Shown here piece after piece: positions 53,886 through 64,000 of a stretch of 64,000 nucleotides of DNA. Made by a program: the position numbers and the translations under genes. Source of the DNA: Macrobrachium rosenbergii (taxonomy: Eukaryota > Arthropoda > Malacostraca > Decapoda > Palaemonidae); contig NC_089768.1 in NCBI RefSeq assembly GCF_040412425.1, positions 3,208,501 through 3,272,500 on the forward strand. Direction: 5' to 3'. Each line of letters starts with the position of its first letter. Position 1 is the stretch's first letter. A model generated the notes under the pieces. That model did no database searches, was not told the origin of the DNA, and saw nothing but the letters and a program-made list of their open reading frames with translations.

Positions 53886-55794
53886 AGAGGATGGTAAGAA
53901 CTAGTAATAAGACTGCAGCTTATAATTGGCTGTACGTGGCATTTAAATAAGCACTGAAACACCTGAACTTATGTGGCTTTGCGAAGATCAAGGTATACTG
54001 TAGACGATTTCTCTGAACGCAGTGGTTATAAATTAGCTATCTAGAAGTAATGATCGTATATTGAGTCTGTGTCCTTCATATATCAGAAATCCTTGATTAA
54101 TTTAGCACGCGTTTTAGTCATAAATAAGTCTTAACATAAAATGTCCATGGACACTTATTCAATTCTTTTGCACAACAAATAAATACTGGAGTTTATGCAG
54201 TGGTCATGTGCAAATTAGATGCAGTAGATAATCATATTTAACATATTGCCCTTGGACAAAGCAAGCCATCTTATCACCATAACGTAAGAAAGAAGCATGG
54301 GCAAATTGAGCTGGATAAGCATATCCTGTGAGAATGTTTGAACTTTGTTAGATAAAATTACTAGGAAAAAAATCTTGACGAATACCAGGAAAAATGTTGA
54401 ACATATCAGTTATTGTATTTAATACGATCATTATATATGACCTGTCAGGACAAATAATAACTACTACAAACTTAGCAGGTGCTCGACGAATATTGTTCCA
54501 TTTAGTGGTTGTAGAGACTTTTAGGAACTAACCGATTCTTAATATTCAAATCTTCATTAACAATGTATGCCTGATTCCACCCATTTTCTGCACATTCATA
54601 ACACTTCTACTGGATTCTTTTAGAAACCTTTCATACACCATCTGAAAAAAGAAATCCATTTAAGTACTATTGTCTTTACATCTTTATGGCAATCAAGTTC
54701 ATTTGGGTTATTACCTTTGTCGTAGCCTCATCATAAGAAAGGATTCGATTTTGAGAAAGTGGTACAAGTATTTGTGGCCAGAAAACTAATTGTCACAAGT
54801 ATGCCATGCTTGATCATTGTAACATGTGCTGAACCACAGGTAACAAGGTCATAAGATCGAACTATACCTTCACAATCATATTCCGAATATGAAGTGCTTG
54901 CTTTGATTGCATAGCCATTGGACTGCCGTACAAACATTAGGTAAGCTTGGTTAACCAGTAAATTATAGTGAGGGTAGACAGCATCCTCAGTTGGGCAAAC
55001 TTCATGAATACGTCTTACCCATTAAAAATAATCCAAATGTTGTAAATTAGCTTAAAAAAGTTGAACTGTAATGGTTATATAAATGATTTTTCCAAAATAT
55101 TGACCTCATCTTTATTGTTCCTTTGTTGGAGTAAAAACTTGCGCAAACAGCCTGCATTTGGTGAGAGACGCTGGATTAGTAAAATAATATTATCAGATGC
55201 TCCCAACAGATCTCATAAATTGCCATGCTCTCAGTATCATCTGGTTTGTCGAGTTTGAACCTTTAATATTATAATGAAATGAGGCGTTGCAATAAGTTGC
55301 TTCTTTGAATACCGTAAGAAACTGGTTCGATAAATTTGACAGACTGCAGTGCTTATTGAAAAATTTATTATGACCAAAGAAAGAAGAACTGAAAGCTAGG
55401 TAATACTCAGATGACGAATGATGTAAATCTACAGTTAGAACATAGGATGGGAGGGAGTTCAGTTTATCTCTTCATGCGTTGATAAGAAACTTAAGTCCAT
55501 TTTACAGTGACAAAGCACGAGTGTTATGCAAATATAGAGTATAAGAATAGCATTCTCTTTTCAAATATAAGTTTACTTTCGAGAGTAAACATCTTTTGAA
55601 ATACAAATTATACTTCTAAAAAGGCCTTAACGCTAGCACATTCATATTTATCTTTGATCTCGTTACTAGTATTATTATCATTTAACTTGACAGCTTATTC
55701 AAATCAAAGGCCACCTCTAGGTCTTGAAGATGAGGCTTGGTTAAAACTTTTATTTTAAAAAATTAGTCAAACACTAACTGAATAGTCAAGTACT
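53886..55794. other. No recognisable feature
   Basis: AT-rich sequence with chance frames only. Confidence 0.5.
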
Positions 55795-56350
55795 GTACAA
55801 TCACTAACAACTAACACTCACTATACACTTACACTCACTAAACATTCACACTTACTATCACTCACACTTACTAAACACTGTACCCTAAACACCCACTGTA
55901 TCCTAAACACTCGCTGTACCCTAAACACCCAGTAAACATTCGCTAAATACTCACTTAATCCTAAACATTCATTAAACAATAAACACTAACTAAACATTCA
56001 CTAAGTATTCGCTATACACTAAACATTCATTAAGTACTCACTATACACTAAACACTCACTAAACATTCACTAAGCACTCACTATACATTAAACACTCACT
56101 AAACCCTAAACACTCACTAAACATTCATCCATTAAACAATAACATTAACTGAACATTCACTAAACCCTAAACACTCACTGAACATTCACTGAATACTTAC
56201 ACATAATATTCACCCATTAAACACTAACATTAACTGAACATTCAACACACTGAACATTCACCCATTAAACACTAACATTAACTGAACATTCACTAAACCC
56301 TAAACACTCACTGAACATTCACTGAATACTTACACATTGAACATTCACTA
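55795..56350 (+). repeat. Degenerate TAAACATTCAC array, part 1
   Basis: An irregular array built from CACTAAACATTCACT, CCCTAAACACTCACT and CACTGAACATTCACT; longer subunits of about 130 bp also recur, for example CATTAAACACTAACATTAAC at about 56215 and 56265. No coding potential. Confidence 0.9.
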
Positions 56351-57137
56351 AACACTAACTGTTGATGCCCAACGATTAACTGTAAATAATGTTTGTGTTG
56401 TCTAGTTATCGCAATGGTTAATGTTAAGGTTTGCTGTTTGGTAGTTTGCTGGTTCGAGTCTACGCTCGGCCATATGAATTGTTTACTTGGTGTTGGGTTG
56501 TTTTAGCTAATTTATGCATAGTTCTCGGTCACGTGAACTTTTTGGTAATCGGCAGTGTCTTCCTGTAAACAAATGAGGAAACTTATCAGTTTTAAAAGAG
56601 ATTTCAGACAGAACGGATATAACGAATATAACGAAAGTTTTGTATTTACTGAGGAATATTTGGACTGTTTGTTATAGGAACACAATTGTAAGTAAACGCC
56701 TATTATACTGTTTTAGAATAGCGGATTCATCCTTTCCCAATTGTAAGCCTACATGGTATATAACGTATGCCTTTATATGAGCCTTGATTATATTGACTTT
56801 GTGTATTAGCTTTTTGTAATTAGCCGTTATACATGCATAATTTACTTAATTAAGCTTTGCATATTGTTTCTATCAGTCTTAGTTATTTAACTTAATAATT
56901 TTGTATAAATTAGCATATTATTCATACGTTGATTTCTTTTTCGTTTATCCATAGTAATTGAACCACATCACATCACATCACTTCAAGTTACGCTACATAC
57001 GTCAAGTCTACATGTATAAGCGTCTAACAATATAACCATATCGATGTTAACGTCATGGATCTAATAAAGAACTATATGTGCGTATCAAAATTGTGTTTCT
57101 CCATCATTCACGTTAAGCAATAGAAGAATAGTGCATT
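56351..57137. other. Non-repetitive segment splitting the TAAACATTCAC array
   Basis: Contains the tRNA-like head at 56400-56475. AACACTAAC occurs at both junctions (about 56351-56359 and 57138-57146) and could be a target duplication, but the array itself is made of such words. Confidence 0.4.
56400..56475 (+). repeat. tRNA-like SINE head
   Basis: TATCGCAATGGTTAATG resembles an A box and GGTTCGAGTCT, about 45 bases on, a B box. The T-arm does not pair well. It lies in the non-repetitive segment that splits the TAAACATTCAC array. Confidence 0.4.
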
Positions 57138-57520
57138 AACACTAACATTCACAAAACATTCACTAAACCCTAAACACTCGCTCAACATTCACTGAATACT
57201 TACACACTAAACATTCACTAAATACCAACATTCACTAAACATTCAATAAACCATAAACACTCAATAAAACATTTACACTCTAAACATTCACTAAACCCTA
57301 AACACTCACTGAACATTCACTGAATACTTGCACACTAAACATTTACTGAATAATTGCACACTAAACATTCACTAAACATTATCATTCACAAAACATTCAC
57401 TATGCCCTAAACACCAAACATTTACTAAACACTTACTCATAAACATTCACGAAACACTTACCAAACATTCACTAAACACTCACTCAACATTCACCAAACA
57501 CTGACTCATTAAACATTCAG
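57138..57520 (+). repeat. Degenerate TAAACATTCAC array, part 2
   Basis: Same unit types as 55795-56350, resuming after about 790 bp of unrelated sequence. Confidence 0.9.
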
Positions 57521-57794
57521 ACCTACTGTATATAGATGGCTGCAAGGCTCTGCAGCACCGCCCTGATTAGACCACCGAACTATATAGTACTGGTATATAT
57601 AGAGACAGCATCTCCAGATATATAGCCTCTATGTATGAGACAGATCGTCCTGCTTTCTTGGCCATTTATTCAAACAGAAGGCCTTTTTGAAAGCTCACTG
57701 GTGACCCGAGAGAAAATGAGCTTGCATGATTGATTTTTTACTTTCGATTAAAATCGCATTGTTTCTACATGAGCTATTTTGTAACATAAATGAG

Positions 57795-58440
57795 CCTATG
57801 TTCTATCAGTGAAATGAACTAAGTTCTATCAGCGAAATGAGCCTTTGTTAATAAGCCAAGTTCTAGCAGTGAAATGAGCCTAAGATATATCAGTAAAATG
57901 AGCCTATGTTCTATTGATGATATGAGCCTTTGTTCTATCAGTGAAATGAGCTCATGTTCTATCAGTAAAACTAGCTTATATTCTGTCAATGAAATGAGTC
58001 TTTGCTCTGTCAGCGAAATGAACCTATGTTTTATCAGTGTAATGAGCCTTTGCTCTATCGGTGAAATGAGCCTTTGTTTTATCAGTGAAATGAACATAAG
58101 TTCTCTCAGTGAAATGAGCTTGTGTTCAGTCGGTGAAATGAGTCTTTGTTCTATCAGTGAAATGAACCTATGTTCTATTAGTGAAAGGAACCTGTGTTCT
58201 ATTGGTGAAATGATCTTTTGTTTAGCATATGTTTTGCTGGTGTGATAAGTCTTTGTCAATGAAATGAGGCTATGTTCTATCAGTGAGATGAACCTTTGTT
58301 CAGTCACTGAAATGAGCCTAAGTTCTGTCAGTGAAATGGGCTAAAGCTCTATCTGTGAAAAAAGCCTAAGTTCATTCACTGAATTTAGCCTTCGTTTGTT
58401 CAATGAAATGAGCCTAAGCTCTATCAGTCAGAGATCACCA
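57795..58440 (+). repeat. 24-bp minisatellite, about 26 diverged copies
   Basis: Consensus GAAATGAGCCTTTGTTCTAT plus CAGT. Since 24 is a multiple of three, frames stay open over long runs on both strands (57819-58307 minus, 162 codons; 57874-58245 plus, 123 codons), but they only repeat an 8-residue motif and are not supported as genes. Confidence 0.95.
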
Positions 58441-59855
58441 AGGACCGTGAGTAGACCGCGTGACGTCACAACCTCTACCTGCGCATTAGATCCTAATTTT
58501 GGGTCAGCCGTGAGAAGACCTTGTATTCACTAGACCTTGCCCATAGTAAGGATGGTTCACAGTACAGTATGTGAGGTACTAGTCACGTCCAAATGAAGTG
58601 TCAGTTAACTTAGAAGCAAAAGATTATCAGTCAAATTTAAAGTAGTGAAAGCGTACGTTAGCAATTCAGTGGATATATTACGTATCATTTTAGCATAAAT
58701 GCTATCAAGAAAATCTTTACCTGTCCTGTTCATCTTGGCCACATAGCAAATTAAAGGTCAACATTTGATGTAGCTTCGTTCCGTGGTTGGTGAGTATTTT
58801 TCCAATACATCGCTCCTCAGCCCCCACTAAAAAAAATGAACTCTCGTTCCACAAAACTCAATTTACTGAATAGAAAATGAGGCAGAAGATGAATTCCCGA
58901 ATTACATTTCAAAATACCTCATAGAGAGTGAATGAGACGAAACGAAATAGTCCAGAAGACAAGTCATTTAAGGAGTCTTTGGAGGTTGGAGGTGCTTTTT
59001 TGAGGGCATCTCATTTGCCCGAGTTCAAACGACTTCGATTAGAAGGCAAATGGTCAAATTGAAGATCTTTACCAATGCCTCGACAACGTCAACCAAAACA
59101 TAGGTTTCATTACTGATGCGTTGAGTATTGTATATTATAATTTGAAATTGTTCATTTCTATTGTTATTATTTTCTCATCGCTAATTTATCAAGACGTAGA
59201 GATTCATGGATTATGTAGGTGACGGCAGTCTACAGAAATGGAATTTATTCCCCAAAAATCCAGAAGGAGGGCAAACAAATGGTCTTTTCAATCAAAATCC
59301 GAAGAGAAAGGAAAAGGAGAAGAAGGAAAGAATGAGTGGGCTTAGCTGTGCAGGAGTGGAGCGATAGCCGCGCTCCTTAAAGGTGAGAGGGTTCTACATT
59401 ATTAAATATGATTATCATTTATCAGTGATAAATAAAAGTAACACCACTCCCTAAAGAGGAATCCCAGTCTCTAACGGCCGCATGAGAAGAAGACGTATAT
59501 ATCCCAAAAACTGGCTTTCGAAGAAAGATTCAGTCATTAAAATTACTTACTGCATAGTGAAATGATGTATGTACCTAACTCCTATATATTGCTCCTATAT
59601 ACGATGCAGTGTCACAAATCATTTAGACTGTATTTGAGGAATTTTTGATATGATATTTCCTTGCATTATTGGAGTCTTTTAAGATAGATTCGAGCTGACT
59701 CGCCAGAGCATCATTTGCATCTCTTAGGTCAGTACAGTAGAGTGGAAACGGAACGTGAAAATGTGAAAAATAATTAAAACCGGAAGGAACTGAACTTCCA
59801 TTTGTTATTACCGGCTTAAAAGGTACATTTTCCTCAGCAGTCTTCCATTTTTTAG
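58441..59855. other. No recognisable gene
   Basis: The GC-richer stretch at 58440-58560 (GACCGCGTGACGTCACAAC) may be part of an interspersed repeat; not confirmed. Confidence 0.4.
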
Positions 59856-60242
59856 TTTCCTGTAAAACAAAGCCATTGAGATGGCTATTTTTCTGTCCTT
59901 CCGCACTTTTTCTGTCCCTCCTCAGATCTTAACAACTACTGAGGCTAAAAAGGGCTGCAAATTGGTATGTTGGTCATCCGACCCCCAATCATCAAACATG
60001 CCAAAAAGCAGCCCTCTAGCCTCAGTAGTTTTTTTTTTATTTAAGGTTAAAGTGAGCCAAAGGTCTTGCGTTGACACCGCCATAGGTGCCAACAGCACAG
60101 GCCACCACGGGCAGTGGCTGAAAGTTTCATGGGCCGCGGCTGAGAGCTTCATGGGCTGTGGCTGAGAGTTTCATACAGCATTATACGCTGTACAAAAAAA
60201 CTCGATTGCACCGAAGAAACTTCGGCGCATTTTTACTTGTTT
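59856..60242 (+). repeat. Interspersed repeat family A, copy 3
   Basis: Third copy, same module order as copy 2: CTGTAAAAC start, TCCTCAGATCTTAACAACTA, the hairpin around 59938-60032, a GGGCCGCGGCTGAGAG core with a short internal duplication (GCTGAGAGCTTCATGGGC, then GCTGAGAGTTTCAT), and CGAAGAAACTTCGGCGCATT at the end. Confidence 0.8.
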
Positions 60243-60781
60243 TTGTAATATATCTGTCCTGGGTATGCATCACGTGAATAGAGACTTATTGATGTACGTA
60301 CACGCATCAGTACCTCAGAATTTCTGACTCACGTTGCAGTTTATGATTGCTCTAGTCTGTACGCGCTACCAAATGATAACAACTTTTGATTAATTTTGAA
60401 ACTTCTTAAATTTCGGTAAGAAAAAATTAGGCCATGATAAATGTTCCTTCGCCTTCTCTGCAGGTTTTAATTGAAAATGCAAATAATCAATGCTTGTATA
60501 AATAGGAAAACAAGTCTTCATACATATATACATATAAAGTTCCTTTACCTTAAAAAATTATGATAATAAGCTTTACTGCACAATCATGCACCATGAGATC
60601 GAAAATATTTCTAATATTTTCGTTTCAGCAACATTTCTTTACAGTAAAGGTTACAAACGTTAGTTCTCGGTTAAATTAGACTCGTCTTTTCGACCTCTAC
60701 TTTTGTTACTTTGGTTTTTAAGCATATTCCTATAAATCAAAACTATTCAGGTTAAATAAAACCAAACTCAGTAATTATATA

Positions 60782-60784
<3 letters not shown>
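60243..60784. other. No recognisable feature
   Basis: AT-rich, no frame of note. Confidence 0.5.

Positions 60785-60850
<66 letters not shown>
60785..60850 (+). repeat. (TA)n microsatellite
   Basis: About 33 TA units. Confidence 0.97.
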
Positions 60851-60855
<5 letters not shown>

Positions 60856-61005
60856 CTGTCTTAAAACAGCCGATCCAACGTAGTAAGCGATTAAAATGAA
60901 AATGTTCTTGCATTAGCCTTCGCTCAACAAAGTTGTTTTTAGAGATATTCGCTCTAATCCTCTGCAATCTTCGTTGTGGCCAAGGACCTTGGTTGTGGCT
61001 TTTTT

Positions 61006-61008
<3 letters not shown>

Positions 61009-61070
<62 letters not shown>
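61009..61070 (+). repeat. (GA)n microsatellite
   Basis: About 31 uninterrupted units. Confidence 0.98.
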
Positions 61071-61073
<3 letters not shown>

Positions 61074-61323
61074 CTATCCTAGATCTGGTATCTAATATTT
61101 TTTTGGCTGAAATCCTTTTGATTCCTCTTCCGAACAAGATTTCAGCAGTTTATGAGGAACACCGTTACAGATTTGCCAGAAGATTAAATTCTTTTATTTC
61201 TGTTGACATGTTAATCAGGCCGTTTTAGTAAAAGGATGTTTCTAGAAATAAATCACTGACTTGCAAGACGAGTCATGGAATTTCCAATCAAATTCATATC
61301 ATAAAGTCAAATAGGGAAGATCT

Positions 61324-61324
<1 letters not shown>

Positions 61325-61377
<53 letters not shown>
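61325..61377 (+). repeat. (GA)n microsatellite
   Basis: About 26 units. Confidence 0.98.
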
Positions 61378-61380
<3 letters not shown>

Positions 61381-62111
61381 TATCCCGACAGATAGCGTAT
61401 ATACCGAGTTAAAGCATCGGTGTGACTGGATCGATCGCTTCAATATGAAACAAGTCTTTTCAGTAAAGAACAACCCATCGTCAAGGCGGCCCAAAATAAG
61501 TCAAGGTGCAGTTTTGACTTAACTTATATTACAGGAACTTAAGTAAATCTTCTCATTTCGGTTTTTTTGAGGACAATTTATGCATCTAATGTTTTAATAT
61601 TTACTGCAAGTTTAAAACAAAGGCAGGATTACTTTAATAATGAAATAATTTTACAAAACAAAATTCACATTTTTTCAGAGGATAAATACTCGGAATAAAA
61701 TTCACTTATATGTTTTAAACACGGGAAATTATTTTGAGTTCTTGCATAGTGTAAGGATAGGATCACAAATCTTTAAAATCTAAGTTCTGGAGAAACGTCT
61801 TACCACTTTTATTTAAATGTAAATCGAAAGATGCAAGAGTTAAACAACCAGACGATAAAGAGAACTACAAAAACAGCCAATGTTACATTCGACAATCTTG
61901 GGTTTCAAAAGGGTTCTTTTGAACTCTCAAAGATATTTTCAGTCCCGTCAAAATAAAAATATCATCAGATCTCCCAAAATAAATCAGGGATCATAACATC
62001 GCGAACTGCAAAAGCAAACTAATTCTCTCTATTAATATAAGATGACACGTGAGTGATCTTACCATAACACTTTAATTTCCTTCTTCCCAGCCTTAGCACA
62101 CACCTCCCCCC

Positions 62112-62114
<3 letters not shown>
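61378..62114. other. No recognisable feature
   Basis: AT-rich, between (GA)n and (CT)n tracts. Confidence 0.5.

Positions 62115-62173
<59 letters not shown>
62115..62173 (+). repeat. (CT)n microsatellite
   Basis: About 29 units after a C-rich lead (CCTCCCCCCCGC). Confidence 0.98.
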
Positions 62174-62176
<3 letters not shown>

Positions 62177-62697
62177 AACAAATACCTCACACGACCTGCA
62201 GCTACGGTGGAAGTAACGCTTCATCATGAACCATCACGGATGCGTGTTAGTATTCGTGTTTTTTTAAACTTGTATTGGCTTGGCGTGATGCGTTCTTTCA
62301 ATCATCATTATAATTAACAAATGCAATAGTCGACCAGTAACAATGAAAATAACTACGATGATGGAATTGCCATTAGCAACAACGACTTCAGCCAGTAATA
62401 ATAATATTAATGATAACATTAACAAAAATAAATATTTCTACCATTCATTATACATCAACAGATACTGTAAGTCTAACATCTAATATGCAACATCTCTCAC
62501 AACGTCATTCTGGAATACTCCTAACTCCTAATTTGGGATGACTGGCAATCCAGGGGTGTAGCATAATCTTTTTCTTCATGATGAATTTAGATTTCCAATT
62601 TAAATTGAATACTCTTTTCAGGCTACCTGCATTTACATGGGTGCACGTAGCCTGGTGAGTTTCGTCATTTTAACTTAATGCTGTCGCAACATGCTTT

Positions 62698-62721
62698 GTG
62701 GAAACTTTGCAAAGCTTCCAC
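62698..62721. repeat. 24-bp near-perfect palindrome
   Basis: GTGGAAACTTTGCAAAGCTTCCAC, symmetric apart from one A/C pair. Confidence 0.75.
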
Positions 62722-62826
62722 GCATACATGTAACCTCTTTAGGTGACCACTTGTATCACACTATGAATAATTATGAAATCCTTAAAAAACTTTTGAACAA
62801 AAAGAATGTGAAACTGGCACTTTAGC

Positions 62827-62857
62827 TATTCACTGTAATAGAATATTACAGTGAATA
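62827..62857. repeat. Perfect 14-bp hairpin
   Basis: TATTCACTGTAATA, loop GAA, then the exact reverse complement. Confidence 0.9.
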
Positions 62858-64000
62858 TTTTTTATGTGAACTACTGAATAGCATTACTGTACAACTCTAC
62901 CTAAACTGACTTACCTCAGTCACCCACTTTTGGTGCGTTCATGGTCCTTTCACCATAAATTTGATAGACTGTAATCATTTTTGAGGTAAGTTTAGTTTAA
63001 GATCTTTATTTATTAGTATTATGTATGCCAAGACACTGGTCACCCCTTGAGAAACAACCAGTAGAGCATCCTTTAAGGAATGACCAGACATATGGTTTAA
63101 GGTTCTCCTATAGGTACAACCTTTTCCTTGTCCTACATATAGACCAGATAGTCAAGCAAATTCTTTACAATGCTCTTCTTTCCTTGCACAAATGACAACA
63201 ATGGACATACATACCTTTCACTCTCATTCAAGTTGATAGTTACTGAATTTATTCAGCAGGTACCTCTGGGGCTAATGCTTTTGCCCGCTTTACAAAGCTG
63301 GGATGGAGCTTTACTAAAAGGAGGCTACTCCAAAATCAAACCAATGTTGTTTAATCTTGAAAGTTCAATAGCCTCAGCATCATGACTTCCAATATATTGA
63401 GCTTGAGTTCTCTTGCTTGAGGGTACACTCAAGAGCATGTTTCTGTCAGTTTGGTCCCTTTTTATAAGCTGTTATTTAGCTTGCTTTTTTATCTGTTTGT
63501 GTGTTTGTCCGGGCCAAATCTTGTAACTCAATTTTCGACCTGTTCCCTTCGTCCAATGGACTTGAAATTTTGCGTGGTTACTCAGTCTTGGTGACAAAAT
63601 GCAACCTTACATGATCAGAAGGTTAGCAGTGACCTCTAGTGACCCTACGCTGACCTCTCCTAGTATCTTAGGATTTGTATGAAGTGAATAACTCTTCGGA
63701 TTTTTCATACTTTCTTTGACTTGGTAGAATAAAAGTGTGTTTTCCAAAAAAAATTATATATAGTTTTTTAAATGGTGTGTGAATAGGCTTAATAGAAGGA
63801 GCAAGGAAGCCTGTGGTTTATCAAGAGATTGCCTTATCAATTATCTGTTTTTTTCATCTTTTCACTCCGTTTTTAAAACCATTCCATATATGTCCTTCCT
63901 TTGTTCAAAGTGACTAGCATGAAGAATACTCTGCCTTGCATGGTGCATCAGCCCTTCCATACTAGCCAGTTTTTATCAAACTTTTTCACAGTGTGTGGAT

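Larger units (their letters stand above)
62174..64000. other. No recognisable gene; two hairpins and a possible repeat
   Basis: Hairpins at 62698 and 62827. The stretch 63490-63600 (TTTGTCCGGGCC, AATGGACTTGAAATTTTGCG) resembles wording found in widespread invertebrate repeats, but I cannot assign it. Confidence 0.35.

Noticed and set aside
55795..56350. CCCTAAAC words suggesting telomeric sequence
   Set aside because: They occur irregularly within a degenerate array, never as uninterrupted hexa- or heptamer repeats, and arthropod telomeres are usually TTAGG.
57819..58307. 162-codon minus-strand open frame
   Set aside because: It is an 8-residue repeat produced by the 24-bp minisatellite; no start context, domain or codon constraint supports a gene.

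Overview
This window looks like eukaryotic, repeat-dominated, AT-rich DNA, most likely from a decapod crustacean (prawn, shrimp or crab). The reasons are the density of long (TA)n, (CT/GA)n, (CA/GT)n and (AAT)n microsatellites, a SINE copy at about 31.03-31.28 kb of a type I remember as abundant in decapods, three copies of a roughly 400-bp interspersed repeat I also associate with decapods, and the absence of any dense gene layout. The organism call rests on recall and is an inference. I could not recognise a host protein-coding gene, rRNA, snRNA or intact tRNA; nearly everything that can be named is a mobile element or its remains.

Layout. 0-1.6 kb: unremarkable. 1.6-3.1 kb: microsatellites, a decayed acidic (D/E-rich) repeat preceded by a splice-acceptor-like site, and a small foldback element between two (TA)n tracts. 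4.2-5.1 kb: two head-to-head copies of interspersed repeat family A (third copy at 59.9-60.2 kb). 9-10.8 kb: degenerate tandem repeats and an (AAT)n-plus-spacer duplication. 12.5-13.2 kb: 19-bp and 11-bp minisatellites and a hairpin cluster. 14.4-16.8 kb: tRNA-like B box, a tandem duplication and an 800-bp foldback element with arms of about 360 bp. 18.64-21.94 kb: the one intact mobile-element gene, a Tc1/mariner/IS630-like transposon with long terminal inverted repeats, TA flanks, an uninterrupted DDE transposase exon and a probable intron; the second D and the E are 83 residues apart, unusually far. 23.7-25.1 kb: tandem duplications around (TA)n and another small foldback. 25.3-26.3 kb: weak retroelement trace (zinc-knuckle remnant). 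28.6-29.35 kb: a non-autonomous hAT element with an 8-bp target duplication and a nested tRNA-type SINE. 30.5-31.3 kb: 29-bp minisatellite and the SINE. 39.5-40.4 kb: decayed LINE reverse transcriptase (plus strand). 50.7-51.4 kb: decayed RTE-like LINE reverse transcriptase (minus strand) with the catalytic segment deleted, between two very large (TA)n blocks. 52.8 kb: perfect 18-bp hairpin. 55.8-58.4 kb: a degenerate TAAACATTCAC-type array split by about 790 bp of other sequence, then a 24-bp minisatellite that happens to stay open on both strands. 60.8-62.2 kb: (TA), (GA) and (CT) tracts. The remaining stretches show nothing I can name.

There is no pathway or operon here. The biology is successive insertion, nesting and decay of transposons plus microsatellite growth. 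The most informative item is the transposon at 18.6-21.9 kb: its outer 131 bp of terminal repeat differ at only about three positions and its transposase exon has no stop, so it is the youngest recognisable insertion.
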